64,000 nt of DNA from contig CP093829.1 of assembly GCA_033063855.1 (NCBI GenBank), forward strand, positions 1,622,243-1,686,242, given 5' to 3'. The notes under the pieces are model-generated. The model made no database searches. It was given only the letters and a program-made list of their open reading frames with translations, and had not been told where the DNA came from. Origin of the DNA: Smittia aterrima. Taxonomy: Eukaryota; Arthropoda; Insecta; Diptera; Chironomidae. The position numbers were made by a program, and so were the translations under genes. Positions 39,085 to 50,639 of the stretch are shown here, in pieces. Numbering within the stretch: position 1 is the first letter of the stretch; each line of letters begins with the position of its first letter.

Positions 39085-40642
39085 TTCTTTAAATGTCTTC
39101 TTAAAGTTTAAAACTAAATTGCAGTTTCTCCTTTTTAATATTCCAACAGGTTTCACCGGAAAAATGTTTCTTCACCGAAATATATTTTTCTAGCACTGAT
39201 CGTCACCTCCAACTGTTGAAATATTTCTGAAACAAAATTGTTTTGGAACGCTTTCTTTTATAGAATTTCCATAAGGAAGAAAAGCTTGTTGAATGTGTGT
39301 ATGTGGAAGCGACGAAGACTGGTGAAGGGAAAAAAAAAAGAAAAGTCTCACATAGAGCGAACAGCAAAAAAGTGTTTAGGCGACACATTGTTTCCTCGCT
39401 CGTTCGTCTCATCATTAGAATCAAGAATTTTGCGCAAGGCATGTCTCAGCCGCGCTCTGGCTAGATCACGAGGCAAGTTGGAGAATACATTTCGAGAGAC
39501 AAACTTACGCAGTTCATCAATAAACAAGATTTCACTATTAATTTTATGTCCTCAAGCGCTTTACGAGTTCATTAATGTTCACGTGGAATAACGAAATAGC
39601 AGACATCATGAACATCACTGTCTCACTCTCTTTAGTTTTTATGTTTATTGTAAAACGACCTGCCTCAAATCATTTGCTTGATTCTTTTTTCCTTCTTTGA
39701 ATAAAGATTTCAATGCAAGTGTGCATCGTTAGAGGAAATTGCAGCGTTCAAATTGCTTTCGGAAGTAACAAGCTCAATCAAATTAGGACAAAGGTCAACA
39801 TTTGATTCAAATTTCAAAAAGCAGCGAATCATTGTTTCACGCAATTAATGCATTAACACGGTTAAGATTATGAATGGTCATTCATTTTCAACGACGTTTT
39901 TATGTTTTCGTCGTTGACTTTTCTTCTGATCAAAAATTGATTAATGAATTCCTTCGATTTCCATCAGGTTTCTCTGATTGCACTGATGAGAGGAGAAATT
40001 AAAAGCTCATGTTGAATTATTATTAAGAATAAAGAGCTAAATTATGTCGGCGCAGCATGACTTCCAATCAGGAAGAAGAGTATTGACCCATTAGAGCAAT
40101 TTTGCGTGAACTGAAATGAAAATGTTGAATGGTTTTCTTGATTAAACATTTGAGAGTCTTCACCGCCCAGAAAATATTTCTTCTTGTAATCTGAGATATC
40201 CAGGGATCAAAAGAAAAATATTTTCTTTGGAATCACAAAAGATTTATTTTTATTCATCAAACTCTGAGTATTCACATCAAAAGATTTCCTTTTATTTTAT
40301 TTCATAAAGTTTTAAATATTTTTTTAATGAATTGAGAGGAGCGTAAACGATAAAGTTGTTTGAGGTGTGCATGAGAAGATTCTTTCAGTGGACTTTACTT
40401 AATAATCTCCGGTTTTATTTCATTGGTTGCCTTACAATTTCTTGCTTCCACAGTAATTAACTGTTTCATCTGAAGAATGTCGTTAAAGAATGAAAGAATC
40501 TATGTGAATATCTGACGATGCAGTTGCTGCTTACACAGTGTTCTCTCAATAAATGATTTTAAATATTTGTAGTTTGCTTTTGAAAAATAAATGTCAAATA
40601 TAAAATTATCGGGCTTAATGTAGTCAGAAAATTCTTAAGTTC
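39085..40642. other. Intergenic stretch between AstCC and Rsf1
   Basis: This holds the AstCC upstream region on the left and the Rsf1 3' UTR on the right. A minus-strand AATAAA (plus-strand TTTATT at about 40413-40418) could end Rsf1. Open frames here, including a 117-codon plus-strand one at 39238-39591, are basic, low-complexity and without recognisable similarity, so they are not called. Confidence 0.4.
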
Positions 40643-41292
40643 TTAGAATCTGCGGCCTTGCGGACTTCTTGAACGGTCGTATGATCTGCCGGAACCTGAG
40701 CGATATCCAGAGCCACCACCTCCTCCTCCTGATCCACCGAAATTATCGCGACGTTCATAATTTCGTGGACCAGAACCAGATGATGATCCTCCATATCGAT
40801 CTCCCCCTGATCTGAAGCCACCCGATCCACCACCCCCGCGACCTCCACGGAAACCGCCGCCTCCTGATCCATTACGATCACGGAAGCCCCCTGAACCGCC
40901 TTCGCGTCTGAATCCCCCTGATCCGCCCCCGCGTCTATCGGAAAATCTTGATCCTCCCCGACCCCCTCGGCCACCTGGACCTCGGCTTCTCCCTTTTGAG
41001 ATTTCGACGCGCAATTTAGAGCCAAGCAATTCTTGACCGTTCAAGCTGTCGCACGCAGATTCTGCTTCATCCTTGTTGGCGAATTCGATGAACGCGAAAC
41101 CTGAAACGACGTTGGAACTATTAATAAATATACGAGGTCGAATAAGATTAATGGGGACCCACCTGGAGGATTATGTGCCAACCAAACTGAATTCAGCTTG
41201 CCGTAACGTGTGAATTCTTCTTCCAATTGCTCTTTCTTGACCTTGTCGGTCAAGTTGCCAACGTAAACTCGTGTGCCGCGCTCGTCGCTCAT
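40643..41292 (-). CDS. Rsf1: Repressor splicing factor 1 (RRM plus Gly-rich tail)
   Basis: Two exons (41292-41163 and 41100-40643) join as CCA G|GT TTC across a 62 bp intron and give 195 residues. Residues 8-75 form one RRM, with RNP2 RVYVGNL at 8-14 and RNP1 GFAFIEF at 44-50; the intron falls between beta 2 and beta 3. The tail is Gly/Arg/Ser rich and ends in DRSRSPQGRRF. The block GTRVYVGNLTDKVKK, the GKLNSVW and NPPGFAF stretches and the length all fit Drosophila Rsf1. That protein antagonises SR proteins by binding them and represses splicing in the nucleus. SRSF3/Rbp1-type proteins are the next-best match, but their tails are RS-rich rather than Gly-rich. Confidence 0.88.
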
Positions 41293-42927
41293 GTTTAAAA
41301 TGTTTAATTCAAAGTCGTCGCGTTGTCGATGCTGTTTAAGATAGTTTCGCTTGTCGCTTTCGTAGTTCGTGCCTGTACGACGGTTTGATGCTTGATTTGC
41401 GTAGAGATCGACGGTTGTACTGAGGATTTGTAGAAAGCGAAATGTTTTGTTTGGTTGATTGTTCGACGAATATTTTTTTTTTTTGATTGCATTTCATGGT
41501 TGGTTTGGTATTGATAATGAAGATATTTGTTCGTAGTTAATCAAAAACAACAAGTTTGTAAACAATCGAAGAATGTGACTGAAGAGATTCTTTTTTGTTT
41601 CAAATAAATGAGACTTTGCACTTGCGAAAATCTTTCTAATTCAGTTCACAATCGTCGGTCGGTGTGTTAAGTTCGATAAGAAAATAAGTTAACTAAGGCA
41701 TTCAACGTAAACGATAAAGCGGAAACTACGATGTTCTCACATCAAATCAAAAGAATACGAAAGGTTTTTTTTTTGCTTTTATCGGCGGTGGAAGTTGAAG
41801 CAGCGAAGACATTCACAACATGAAGAAGTAACATGCAAATCTCCTTTTATATCTAAATGAGTCGCGGTCTCAGGCTCCTGCCATCATCTTAACTGATCCT
41901 CTGACCATCAACATCTCTCTACATCGTCGATATTTGGCACTCATCATCAGCAATCGTCCATCAAGCATTCCCAAATCATAATGTGAATTAAGGAAACCGA
42001 GGCTTTTCGTAAGGACTTAAGATTACATTATGAAGAGGAGTGAATGCTAAATAATTATAGGAATACAGGCTTAAGTCTATGCTTTTCCATTGTGTCTTGA
42101 TTTCTTCATCGTATTTTGTTTCTTTTTCGAATATTCTCGTGAATCATCTCGAAAGCTATATTTATGCAGAAAATCGTCGCATCGAAAAATAAAGCGAGGC
42201 GTAGACTCCGAAATTTTTCTTTGCGTCTCCGGTTGAACAGCGCATTTATATTTTACGCGAAATTTACGAATATTTGTCGATATCTCATAACGCATCTTCG
42301 TGGAGTGTCGAAGGAGGTTTAATAGTTTGCGATCTTTAAGGCACTTGCAATCGCGATTATTCGCGATTTGACGATTTTTCACGTTGGATATTCAAAATGG
42401 CGGTGGAAGTACAGCAGCAACAAAACTTTTTCTTCATGAATCGATTTCAAGGCACAACTTTTATTTTTGTAAAACATTTGATATTTGCTGGGCTAAGAAA
42501 GCTTAAAAACGATTGAAGTGTTTGAATTTATGGTTTACCGTAGCGTAGAATGCGTTTTTTCCGTAGATTCACTAATTAAATTATTTTTTCTTTTCGTCCG
42601 ATAAACTTTTCACGTCTGGCTTGATCGAGATCTGTCGAGAGAATGAGAGAAAATCGAGAGAGAGAAAATATTTAGAGAATGAATTCGCCTTATTGAAGCG
42701 AATCAGGGACTTTTCATAAGAAAAGCTTTAAACGAATTCGCTTAACGTCGCAAAATGTTTTTCATTGATTTAAATAATCTTTTCATTTCCCGAATTCTAT
42801 TCTAAGATATTTTTGTAATTTATTCTTTAGATGACAAAGGAAAATTTCGTCTAGATGCTGTGAAAAAAAATGAAAACGTTTTTTGTTGTGTCAAAATTTA
42901 TTTAGTATTTAATGATGGAACAAGAAA
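41293..42927. other. Intergenic stretch between Rsf1 and the first SMYD4-like gene
   Basis: It contains the Rsf1 5' leader (left) and the 3' UTR of SMYD4-like copy 1 (right), with a minus-strand AATAAA near 42897-42903. A 101-codon minus-strand frame at 42077-42382 opens with GTG, is basic and has no recognisable similarity, so it is not called. Confidence 0.4.
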
Positions 42928-44843
42928 TTAATGTTCACTAAGTTTTAACATGAAGTCTGACATTGCGAAAATTCTCAAGCAGCAATCGAAAGAGTCTCGA
43001 ACTAAGTTAATCTCCAACCTTGGATATTTATAATCCATTCTTTTCAAGTAGTCGCAGTATGATTTGAATTTCTTTCGAGCGAGATCGAAGTTTAAATGAG
43101 CAAGCTTGTAAAAGTCATCGACGATTAACTTAGAAAAGCGAAGATCGCTGCATTTCAGATCACGGCCGCTAGGATAGTTTCCTTCACAAGCTTCGCAAGA
43201 GCATTTAAACTTGTACTAAAAATTTTAGAAAAAAAAGAATTTTACCAAACACAATTCACAATTTTTAAATATTTACAACTTACATAATCCTGTAGTTTAG
43301 TTTGACGCTCCTGAAGTGTTTTGGAGAAATGATTGTAACCATAATCGTCAAAGAGTTGTCCACCAGCTGGAATTGGTCGAATAACGATGAGATAGTTCTT
43401 GCAATTCGAAGTTTCATGAATAACGTTCGAAGCACAAGAATGATTCAAGAGAGAACAGAAAGGAAAGCTTCCAGATCCGTATTGTGGATTTGATTCGATC
43501 TCAGATTTGTTTACTACGCCGTTTCGAAGTGCATGATAGTTGCATTCAGCAATTTGATTATGTTTATAGACAAACGAGTAAAAGAAGTCTTCGTCACTTC
43601 TTGTGACCAGAATCTCTCGGAGTTTTGTGTGCTTCAAAAACAAATCACAGACGATAGCAACGGCTCCTGTTCGTTGAAACATTTCAATTTTATCTCTTTT
43701 ACTTTCGTTTGTTGACAGAGCATCAATAACTTTGAGGACAGTTTTAGCTTCGACCGGATATTCGTAGTCGAAAACAGTCATCGAAGAGTCTTCGTTTTCT
43801 TCCATCAAAGCTTTGAGATCGTTTAAGTTTCCATCACAAACATAAAGTGCTTTGAAGAAAGTTCCTAACGATGTCCGCCAAGCTTCTGTGCACAAGGCAT
43901 CCAGCTTGTCGATCATTGGACATTCGAACTTGTGAAATTTTTCTTGTCCAACTCTTTCACATTCTTCAGAGCAAAACATTGTCGAAGTGCAATCATTGCA
44001 TGGAAAGAGATCCAAGAAGTTGTCGTTTAAGCAATTTGCGCAATACTTGAATCGATGAGAAGGCTTCAGAAATTTGACGAACGGTTCTTCACAGCAAACG
44101 ACATCTCCAGGTTGTAATTCTGTTTTCGTGATTATATGTCGACCAAATTCTTTGTCAGTTTTCAACTCAAGGCAATCAGCTAAGAATGGAAATTTCTTGT
44201 TTGCAGGATGCGACAATTTCAGATAATCAGCGCCGATCGGAACATTCGAAGGACTCAATTCGCTTTTATTGTTGATCATCGTCAAACACGTCTCCTCTCG
44301 CTTCTTCAATTTCTCCAGGTTCGGATAATGATTTACCTTCGCCAACTCGATGTTCTTCAAACATTTCTCATACAGTTTCATTTCACTGTAGACAGCAGAA
44401 CGATTTGCGTAGGCCAGAGCAATATTTTTGGATCCTGAAATTAAAGAAAAATCGATTTTCATTAAAATATTTGAATCATAAAGAGAAGAAGAGTTTTTAG
44501 AAGTGTTTATCTCACAAAGTTCTTTTGAAACAATAGCAATCTTACCTGGCTCAGCAAAACACAAACTTTCATTGTATGATGAAAGTGCATCGAGAAACTG
44601 ACTCTTCTCATAGAATTGATTGCCTTTTGTGCGACATTCTTCAGATATTGCATTGTTCTTTTCTGATTTCATCTTTCCTTCGAATTTTAAGTCAAATTCT
44701 TTTAAAAGTTTAAGATAAAATCTGACGCGTCCCGAATTCTCTTTTATCTGATCAAACTCCGTTGAAACAGCGTCAAGCTCACCAGAGATGGCTGATAAGT
44801 CTTGTAATTGGTCAATATGTTCAAGAGCGTAATTTAATGACAT
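42928..44843 (-). CDS. SMYD4-like protein-lysine methyltransferase, copy 1
   Basis: Three exons (44843-44546, 44434-43284, 43215-42928) give 578 residues. The N-terminal TPR helices include RTKGNQFYEK and ALAYANRSAVYSEM. The SET domain is split by a MYND zinc finger at about 230-270 (C-x2-C, C-x2-C, C-x3-C, H-x3-C). The cofactor motif NHSC is at about 431-434, FDDYGY at about 463, and the post-SET cysteines CSCEAC lie at the start of exon 3. This order (TPR, SET-N, MYND, SET core, post-SET) is that of SMYD4. The family transfers methyl groups from S-adenosylmethionine to protein lysines; the substrate is unknown. The 111 bp first intron has no in-frame stop, so an unspliced frame also reads through with 37 extra residues in the TPR region. 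It is the first of three tandem copies. Confidence 0.85.
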
Positions 44844-45070
44844 TTTATTCAGGTTTTAATTTAATTTCGCTCGATTTCGATTAAAACTTTCTTCTCTACA
44901 AAAGTCTCCAAAAGATGACTCACGATCTCCAAAAAGTATTTGAATAATTTAATCAACTGAAGAAATTATTTAAATAAGCTAAATTAACAAGTCTAATTAA
45001 GAGTTGCAGTAAAACCTCATGTTTTTTGATGTGTCAAAATTTATTTGGTCTTTAATGATGGAACAAGAAA

Positions 45071-46990
45071 TTAATGTTCACAAAGTTTTAACATGAAGTC
45101 TGACATTGCGAAAATTCTGAAGCAGCATTCGAAACTGGCTCGAACTAAGCTGAGCTCCAAACTTGGATATTTATAATCCATTCTTTTCAAGTAGTCGCAG
45201 TATGACTTGAAATTCTTTCGAGCGAGATCGAAATTTAACTGAGAAAGCTTCAAAGAGTCCTCGATGATCAACTTAGAAAAGCGAAGATCGCCGATTTCCA
45301 CATCCCGGTAGAGAGGATAGTTTCCTTTACAAGCTTCGCAAGAGCATTTAAAGTTGTACTAAAAATTTTAGAGAAAAAAGAAATTTACCAAACACAATTC
45401 ACAATTTTTAAATATTTACAACTTACTTGATATTGTAATTTAGTTTGACGTTCCTGAAGTGTTTCAAAGAAGTGACCGTATCCATAATTGTCGAAAAGCT
45501 GTCCACCAGCTGGAATTGGTCGAATAACGAAGAGATAGTTCTTGCAATTCGAATTTTCACGAATAACGTTCGAAGCACAAGAATGACTCAAGAGAGAACA
45601 GAAAGGAAAGCTTCCAGATCCGTATTGTGGATTTGATTCGATCTCAGATTTGTTTACTACGCCGTTTTGAATTCCATGATAGTTGCATTCAGCAATTTGA
45701 CTATGTTTAAAGACAAACGAGTAAAAGAAGTCTTCGTCACTTCTTGTGACCAGAATCTCTCGGAGTTTTGTGTGCTTCAAAAACAAATCACAGATGATAG
45801 CAACGGCTCCTGTTCGTTGAAACATTTCAATTTTATCTCTTTTACTTTCGTTTGTTGACAGAGCATCAATAACTTTGAGGACAGTTTTAGCTTCGACCGG
45901 ATATTCGTAGTCGAAAACAGTCATCGAAGAGTCTTGGTTCTCATCAATCAATGCTTTGAGATCGTTTAAGTTTCCATCACAAACATAAAGTGCTTTGAAA
46001 AAAGTTCCTAACGATGTCCGCCAAGCTCCTTTGCACAAGACATCCAGCTTGTCGATTATTGGACATTCGAACTGGTGAAATTTTTCTTGTCCAACTCTTT
46101 CACATTCTTCAGAGCAAAACATTGTCGTAGAACAATCGTTGCATGGAAAGAGATCCAAGAAGTTGTCGTTTAAGCAATTTGCGCAATACTTGAATCGATG
46201 AGAAGGATTTAGAAATTTGACGAACGGTTCTTCACAGCAAACGACATCTCCAGGTTGCAAAGCAGTTTTCGTGATTATGTGTCTGCCAAATTCTTTGTCA
46301 GTTTTCAACTCAAGGCAATCAGCAACAAATGGAAGTTTCTTGTTTGCTGGATGCGATAGTTTCAGATAATCAGCGCCGATTGGTACATTCGAAGGACTCA
46401 ATTCGCTTTTATTGTTGATCATCATCAGTAAACACGTTTCTTCTCGCTTCTTCAACTTCTCCAGGTTAGGATAATGATTTGCCTTGGCCAACTCGATGTT
46501 CTTCAAACATTTTTCGTACAGCTTCAGTTCACTGTAGACAGCAGAACGATTTGCGTAGGCCAGAGCAATATTTTTGGATCCTGAAATTAAATATAAATCG
46601 ATTTGTCATTACATTATTTGAATCATAAAGAGAAGAAGAGTTTCTAGAAGTGTTTATTTCGCAAAACTCCTTTGAAACAATAGCAATCTTACCTGGCTCA
46701 GCAAAACACAAACTTTCATTGTATGATGAAAGTGCATCCAGAAACTGTTTCTTTTCATAGAATTGATTGCCTTTTGTGCGACATTCTTCAGAGATTGCAT
46801 TGTTCTTTTCTGATTTCAGCTTTCCTTCGAATTTTATGTCAAATTCTTTTAAAAGTTTAAGAAAAAGTCTGACGCGTCCCGAATTCTCTTTTATCTGAAT
46901 TAACTCCGTTGAAACAGCTTCAAGCTCACCAGAGATGGCTGTTAAGTCTTGTAATTGGTCAATATGTTCAAGAGCGTAATTTATTGACAT
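45071..46990 (-). CDS. SMYD4-like protein-lysine methyltransferase, copy 2 (altered NHSC motif)
   Basis: Three exons (46990-46693, 46580-45427, 45358-45071) give 579 residues, with the same introns as copy 1. TPR, MYND and post-SET cysteines are intact. The SET cofactor motif reads SLLSHSCASN, so the Asn of NHSC is Ser. That Asn contacts S-adenosylmethionine in SET domains, so activity may be reduced or lost. The first intron is 112 bp and would shift frame if retained. Exon 1 is nearly identical to copy 1. The frame is otherwise open, so it is not an obvious pseudogene. Confidence 0.82.
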
Positions 46991-47217
46991 TTTATTTAGG
47001 TTTTAATTTAATTTCGCTCGATTTCGATTAAAACTTTCTTCTCTACAAAAGTCTACAAAGGATGACTCACGATCTCCAAAAAGTATTTGAATAATTTAAT
47101 CAACTGAAGAAATTATTTAAATAAGCTAAATTAACAAGTCTAATTAAGAGTTGCAGTAAAACCTCATGTTTTTTGATGTGTCAAAATTTATTTAGTATTT
47201 AATGATGGAACAAGAAA

Positions 47218-49122
47218 TTAATGTTCACAAAGTTTTAACATGAAGTCTGACATCGAGAAAATTCTGAAGCAGCGTTTGAAAGAGTCTCGAACTAAGTTGA
47301 TCTCGAAACTTGGATATTTATAATCCATTCTTTTCAAGTAGTTGCAGTATGATTTGAATTTCTTTCGAGCGAGATCGAAGTTTAAATGAGCAAGCTTGTA
47401 AGAGTCCTTGCCGATTAACTTAGAAAAGCGAGGATCGCCGATTTCCAGATCCTGGTAGAGAGGATAGTTTCCTTCACAAGCTTCGCAAGAGCATTTAAAC
47501 TTGTACTAAAATTAATGAGATGAAAAAAATTAGTGAACTAAAAATTTTACAATTTATAACTTACTTGATTCTTTAATTTAGTTTGACGTTCCTGCAGTGT
47601 TGTGGAGAAGTGACCGTATCCATAACTGTCAAAAAGTTGTCCACCAGCTGGAATTGGTCGAATAACGATGAGATAGTTCTTGCAATTCGAAGTTTCACGA
47701 ATAACGTTCGAAGCACAAGAATGGTTCAGGAGAGAACAGAAAGGGAAGCTTCCAGATCCGTATTGTCGATTTGATTCGATCTCAGATTTGTTTACAACTC
47801 CGTTTTGAATTGCATGATAGTTGCATTCAGCAATTTGACTATGTTTAAAGACAAACGAGTAAAAGAAGTCTTCGTCACTTCTTGTGACCAGAATCTCTCG
47901 GAGTTTTGTGTACTTCAAAAACAAATCACAAACGATAGCAACGGCTCCTGTTCGTTGAAACATGTCAGCTTCATCTCTTTTGCTTTCATTTGTTGACAAG
48001 GCATCGATTGCTTTGAGAACAGTTTTAGCTTCGACCGGATATTCGTAGTCGAAAACAGTCATCGAAGAATCTTGGTTCTCATCAATCAAAGCTTTGAGAT
48101 CGTTTAAGTTTCCGCCGCAAATATGTAGTGCTTCGAAAAAAGTTCTAAATGCCATACGCCATACCTGTGGGCATAAAGAATCAAGCATATCTTCGATAGG
48201 ACATTCGAACTTGTGAAACTTTTTTTGTCCAACTCTTTCACATTCTTCAGAGCAAAACATTGTCGTAGAACAGTCGTTGCATGGAAAGAGATCCAGAAAG
48301 TTGTCGCTTAAGCAATTTGCGCAATACTTGAATCGATGGGAATACCAAAGAAAATTAGTAAACGGCTCTTCACAGCAAACGACATCTCCAGGTTGTAATT
48401 CAGTTTTCGTGATTATGTGTCGGCCAAATTCTTTGTCAGTTTTCAACTCAAGGCAATCAGCAACAAATGGAAGTTTCTTGTTTGCAGGATGCGATAGTTT
48501 CAGATAATCAGCGCCGATCGGTACATTCGAAGGGCTCAATTCGCTTTTATTGTTGATCATCGTCAAGCAAGTCTCTTCTCGCTTCTTTAACTTCTCCAGG
48601 TTTGGATAGTTATTCAACTTCGCCAACTCGATGTTCTTCAAACATTTCTCATACAGTTTCATTTCACTGTAAACAGCAGAACGATTTGCATAGGCCAGAG
48701 CAATATTTTTGGATCCTGAAATTAAATATAAATCGATTTGTCATTACATTACTTGAATCATAAAGAGAAGTGTTTCTTGAGGTGTTTATCTCGCAAAACT
48801 CTTTTGAAACAAAAGCAATCTTACCTGGCTCAGCAAAACACAAACTTTCATTGTAAGATAAAAGTGCATCCAGAAACTTTTTCTTTCCATAGAATTGATT
48901 GCCTTTTGTGCGACATTCTTCAGAGATTGCATTGTTCTTCTCTAATTTCAGCTTTCCTTCGACTTTGTAACCAAATTCTTCATAAAGTTTCGACAAAAAT
49001 CTGACGCGTTCCGAATTCGCTTTTATCTGCCTAAGCTGAATTGTAACAGCAAAGCCGTATCCAGATTCGATTAATAATTCCTTTAACTTGTCAGTATTGT
49101 GATCAACTTTAGACAAAGACAT
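47218..49122 (-). CDS. SMYD4-like protein-lysine methyltransferase, copy 3 (divergent N-terminus)
   Basis: Three exons (49122-48825, 48715-47565, 47505-47218) give 578 residues. The MYND cysteines, NHSC motif, FDSYGY and CSCEAC post-SET are all intact. The first ~60 residues (MSLSKVDHNTDKLKE...) differ strongly from copies 1 and 2, while exons 2 and 3 are nearly identical to them. This copy also differs around the segment RTFFEALHICGG. The first intron is 109 bp. A downstream AATAAA near 47188 matches equivalents in the other two copies. Confidence 0.83.
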
Positions 49123-49308
49123 TTTATTTAGGTTTTAATTTAATTTCGCTCGATTTCGATTAAAACTTTCTTCTCTACAAAAGTCTACAAAAGATGATTC
49201 ACTATCTCCAAAAATTTAAATAAATTTTGCAACTGAAAATTAATTAAATAAGCTAATTAAGAGTTGTCCTCTCACGGATGAGTTCTGAACCTTCCTTCAA
49301 ATATTTCA

Positions 49309-50133
49309 TTAAGAGCATGTGCTGGCAAGTAATTCTCTGATCATCATCTCAAGCTCTACGATTCGTTCATTCGCTTTGTCGATTGATTCGGTTAAATTTT
49401 CATTTTCTGATACTAAATCAGAAATTATGTTGTTGCATTGGAAAAGTTGATCACTGCATTCATCGACTCCAATTGATGGACGACAGAGATTTGAAAGTTC
49501 TTGGTTTAATTCTCTGATTGATTCTAAAGACGTTGCTCCTTGATCAACGCAAACATTATTATTAAAGTAAGCCCATTGCAACTGTCTCAGTTCGCCTAAA
49601 AGATTGTATCCGACATGCTCGATTTTATTATGGGAGAAAGTAACGTGTTGAATGTTCAAGTTGTGCTGGAATAAGTTGCCGTCAAGAGAAACTAAATTTC
49701 CATAGTACACTCCAAACATTAAAAGCTGCGGAAACGGTTTTAAATCTTCTGAAGAAATCGTGGCTAAGTTTGAATTTTGATAATAAATTCCACTTAGTTT
49801 TGGAAAGAACGTTTCGATTTCTTTTGGAATGTAAGTTAAGTCTTGACTGAAAATCCACAAGAATTCGACGTCGAGGTCGCTCTTTCCTTCTGAATGATTT
49901 CCTTCTACATCCTCAAGAATTATTTCGCTCTCTGATCCAATTACGTTTGGTCTGCAAGTGTAAACTGCTCCAATGAAAATTATTTCTTGAACAGCAAATT
50001 CACAATCAAAAATAACTCCTTGCGAGAATTTAATTGCAATGCTCAATATAAAAACGACGAAAGAGATTGACAGCCTGTCGAGGAATAAAATGAATTGAAT
50101 TCTGTAGGAATTTCACTTCAAAATGACTTACAT
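49309..50133 (-). CDS. Secreted leucine-rich-repeat protein with C-terminal coiled coil (LRIM-like layout)
   Basis: Two exons give 255 residues. Exon 1 supplies only AT (50133-50132); exon 2 (50074-49309) supplies the G of the start codon, so a 57 bp intron splits the ATG. The N-terminus MLSISFVVFILSIAIKFSQG is a signal peptide. Residues about 75-180 hold four or five LRR units (FPKLSGIYYQNSNLATI, LNIQHVTFSHNKIEHV, LRQLQWAYFNNN). Cysteines follow (CRPSIGVDEC, FQC), then a coiled coil of about 35 residues ending ASTCS. Signal peptide, LRR, Cys cluster and coiled coil is the order of mosquito LRIM immune proteins, but this one is short. Another dipteran secreted LRR family is equally possible. 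Confidence 0.7.
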
Positions 50134-50430
50134 GTTGACACACAAACTGAAATTGATGAAATGAGCTTAAATCGAATATTTATTTTCGACAGCACTTGAT
50201 TGTCATCGTTATCAATTTCTCAAAGAAAATAAACGAATTCAGTCTAGCGGCTAATCACTAAGAACTTATCAAACTCATCTTAGTTAATATTACCAAGTAA
50301 TTTATGTCATTTACTGCAACCCAGTGAACTAAAAATCAAGCGATTAGCCGCTATCATAAAATTTTCTTATCATTGACTTTTGCTTTTATTGCGAATTTTT
50401 GTTTGGTTCTTTCATATTTATCGCGATGGG

Positions 50431-50470
50431 CTCATTAAGAACATGAACTGGCAAGCAATTCCCTGATCTT
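50431..50470 (-). pseudogene. Relic of the LRR gene's 3' end
   Basis: This stretch matches 49306-49344, the end of the LRR gene, at 33 of 39 bases. Its minus-strand frame reads IRELLASSCS then stop, against IRELLASTCS in the intact gene. The rest of the coding body is absent. It indicates a past duplicate that was mostly deleted. Confidence 0.5.
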
Positions 50471-50639
50471 GAAATGAAAAAGCAGCGTGGATTTCCAATA
50501 ATAAATTAGAATTTTCCTTAGTAATTTCTTACCAACATGATCAGGAGAAGTTGATCAATTGAAGTTGCTTTTTTAATGAACGACGATATTAAAGAAAATA
50601 AATTAATTTAGTGAAGCGCGAATTTTTATTAGACATGTT
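50471..50639. other. Short intergenic stretch
   Basis: Apart from possible remnants continuing the LRR relic (an ATG followed by a donor-like GTAAGA near 50535, minus strand), nothing is recognised here. Confidence 0.3.

Larger units (their letters stand above)
42890..49270 (-). repeat. Tandem triplication of a ~2.14 kb SMYD4-like gene unit
   Basis: The stop codons lie at 42928, 45071 and 47218, spacings of 2143 and 2147 bp. Flanks repeat too: each gene is followed by near-identical TCAAAATTTATTT and TTTAATGATGG blocks, and is preceded by a shared leader of the TTTAATTTCGCTCGATTTCG type. The units therefore include promoter, gene and 3' UTR. Confidence 0.85.

Noticed and set aside
39238..39591. 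117-codon plus-strand frame upstream of AstCC
   Set aside because: It has a Lys/Arg-rich composition with no domain, opens with a non-ATG codon, and has no splice or promoter context.
40624..41025. 133-codon acidic frame overlapping Rsf1
   Set aside because: It is another reading frame of the Gly-rich Rsf1 tail on the same strand; the repetitive composition keeps it open by chance.
42077..42382. 101-codon minus-strand frame
   Set aside because: It opens with GTG, is basic and low-complexity, and has no recognised similarity or neighbouring exons.
43242..44843. 533-codon uninterrupted frame taken as a one-exon gene
   Set aside because: It reads through a 111 bp intron and runs past the donor of the next one. 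Copies 2 and 3 show the true exon structure, and the post-SET exon would be lost.
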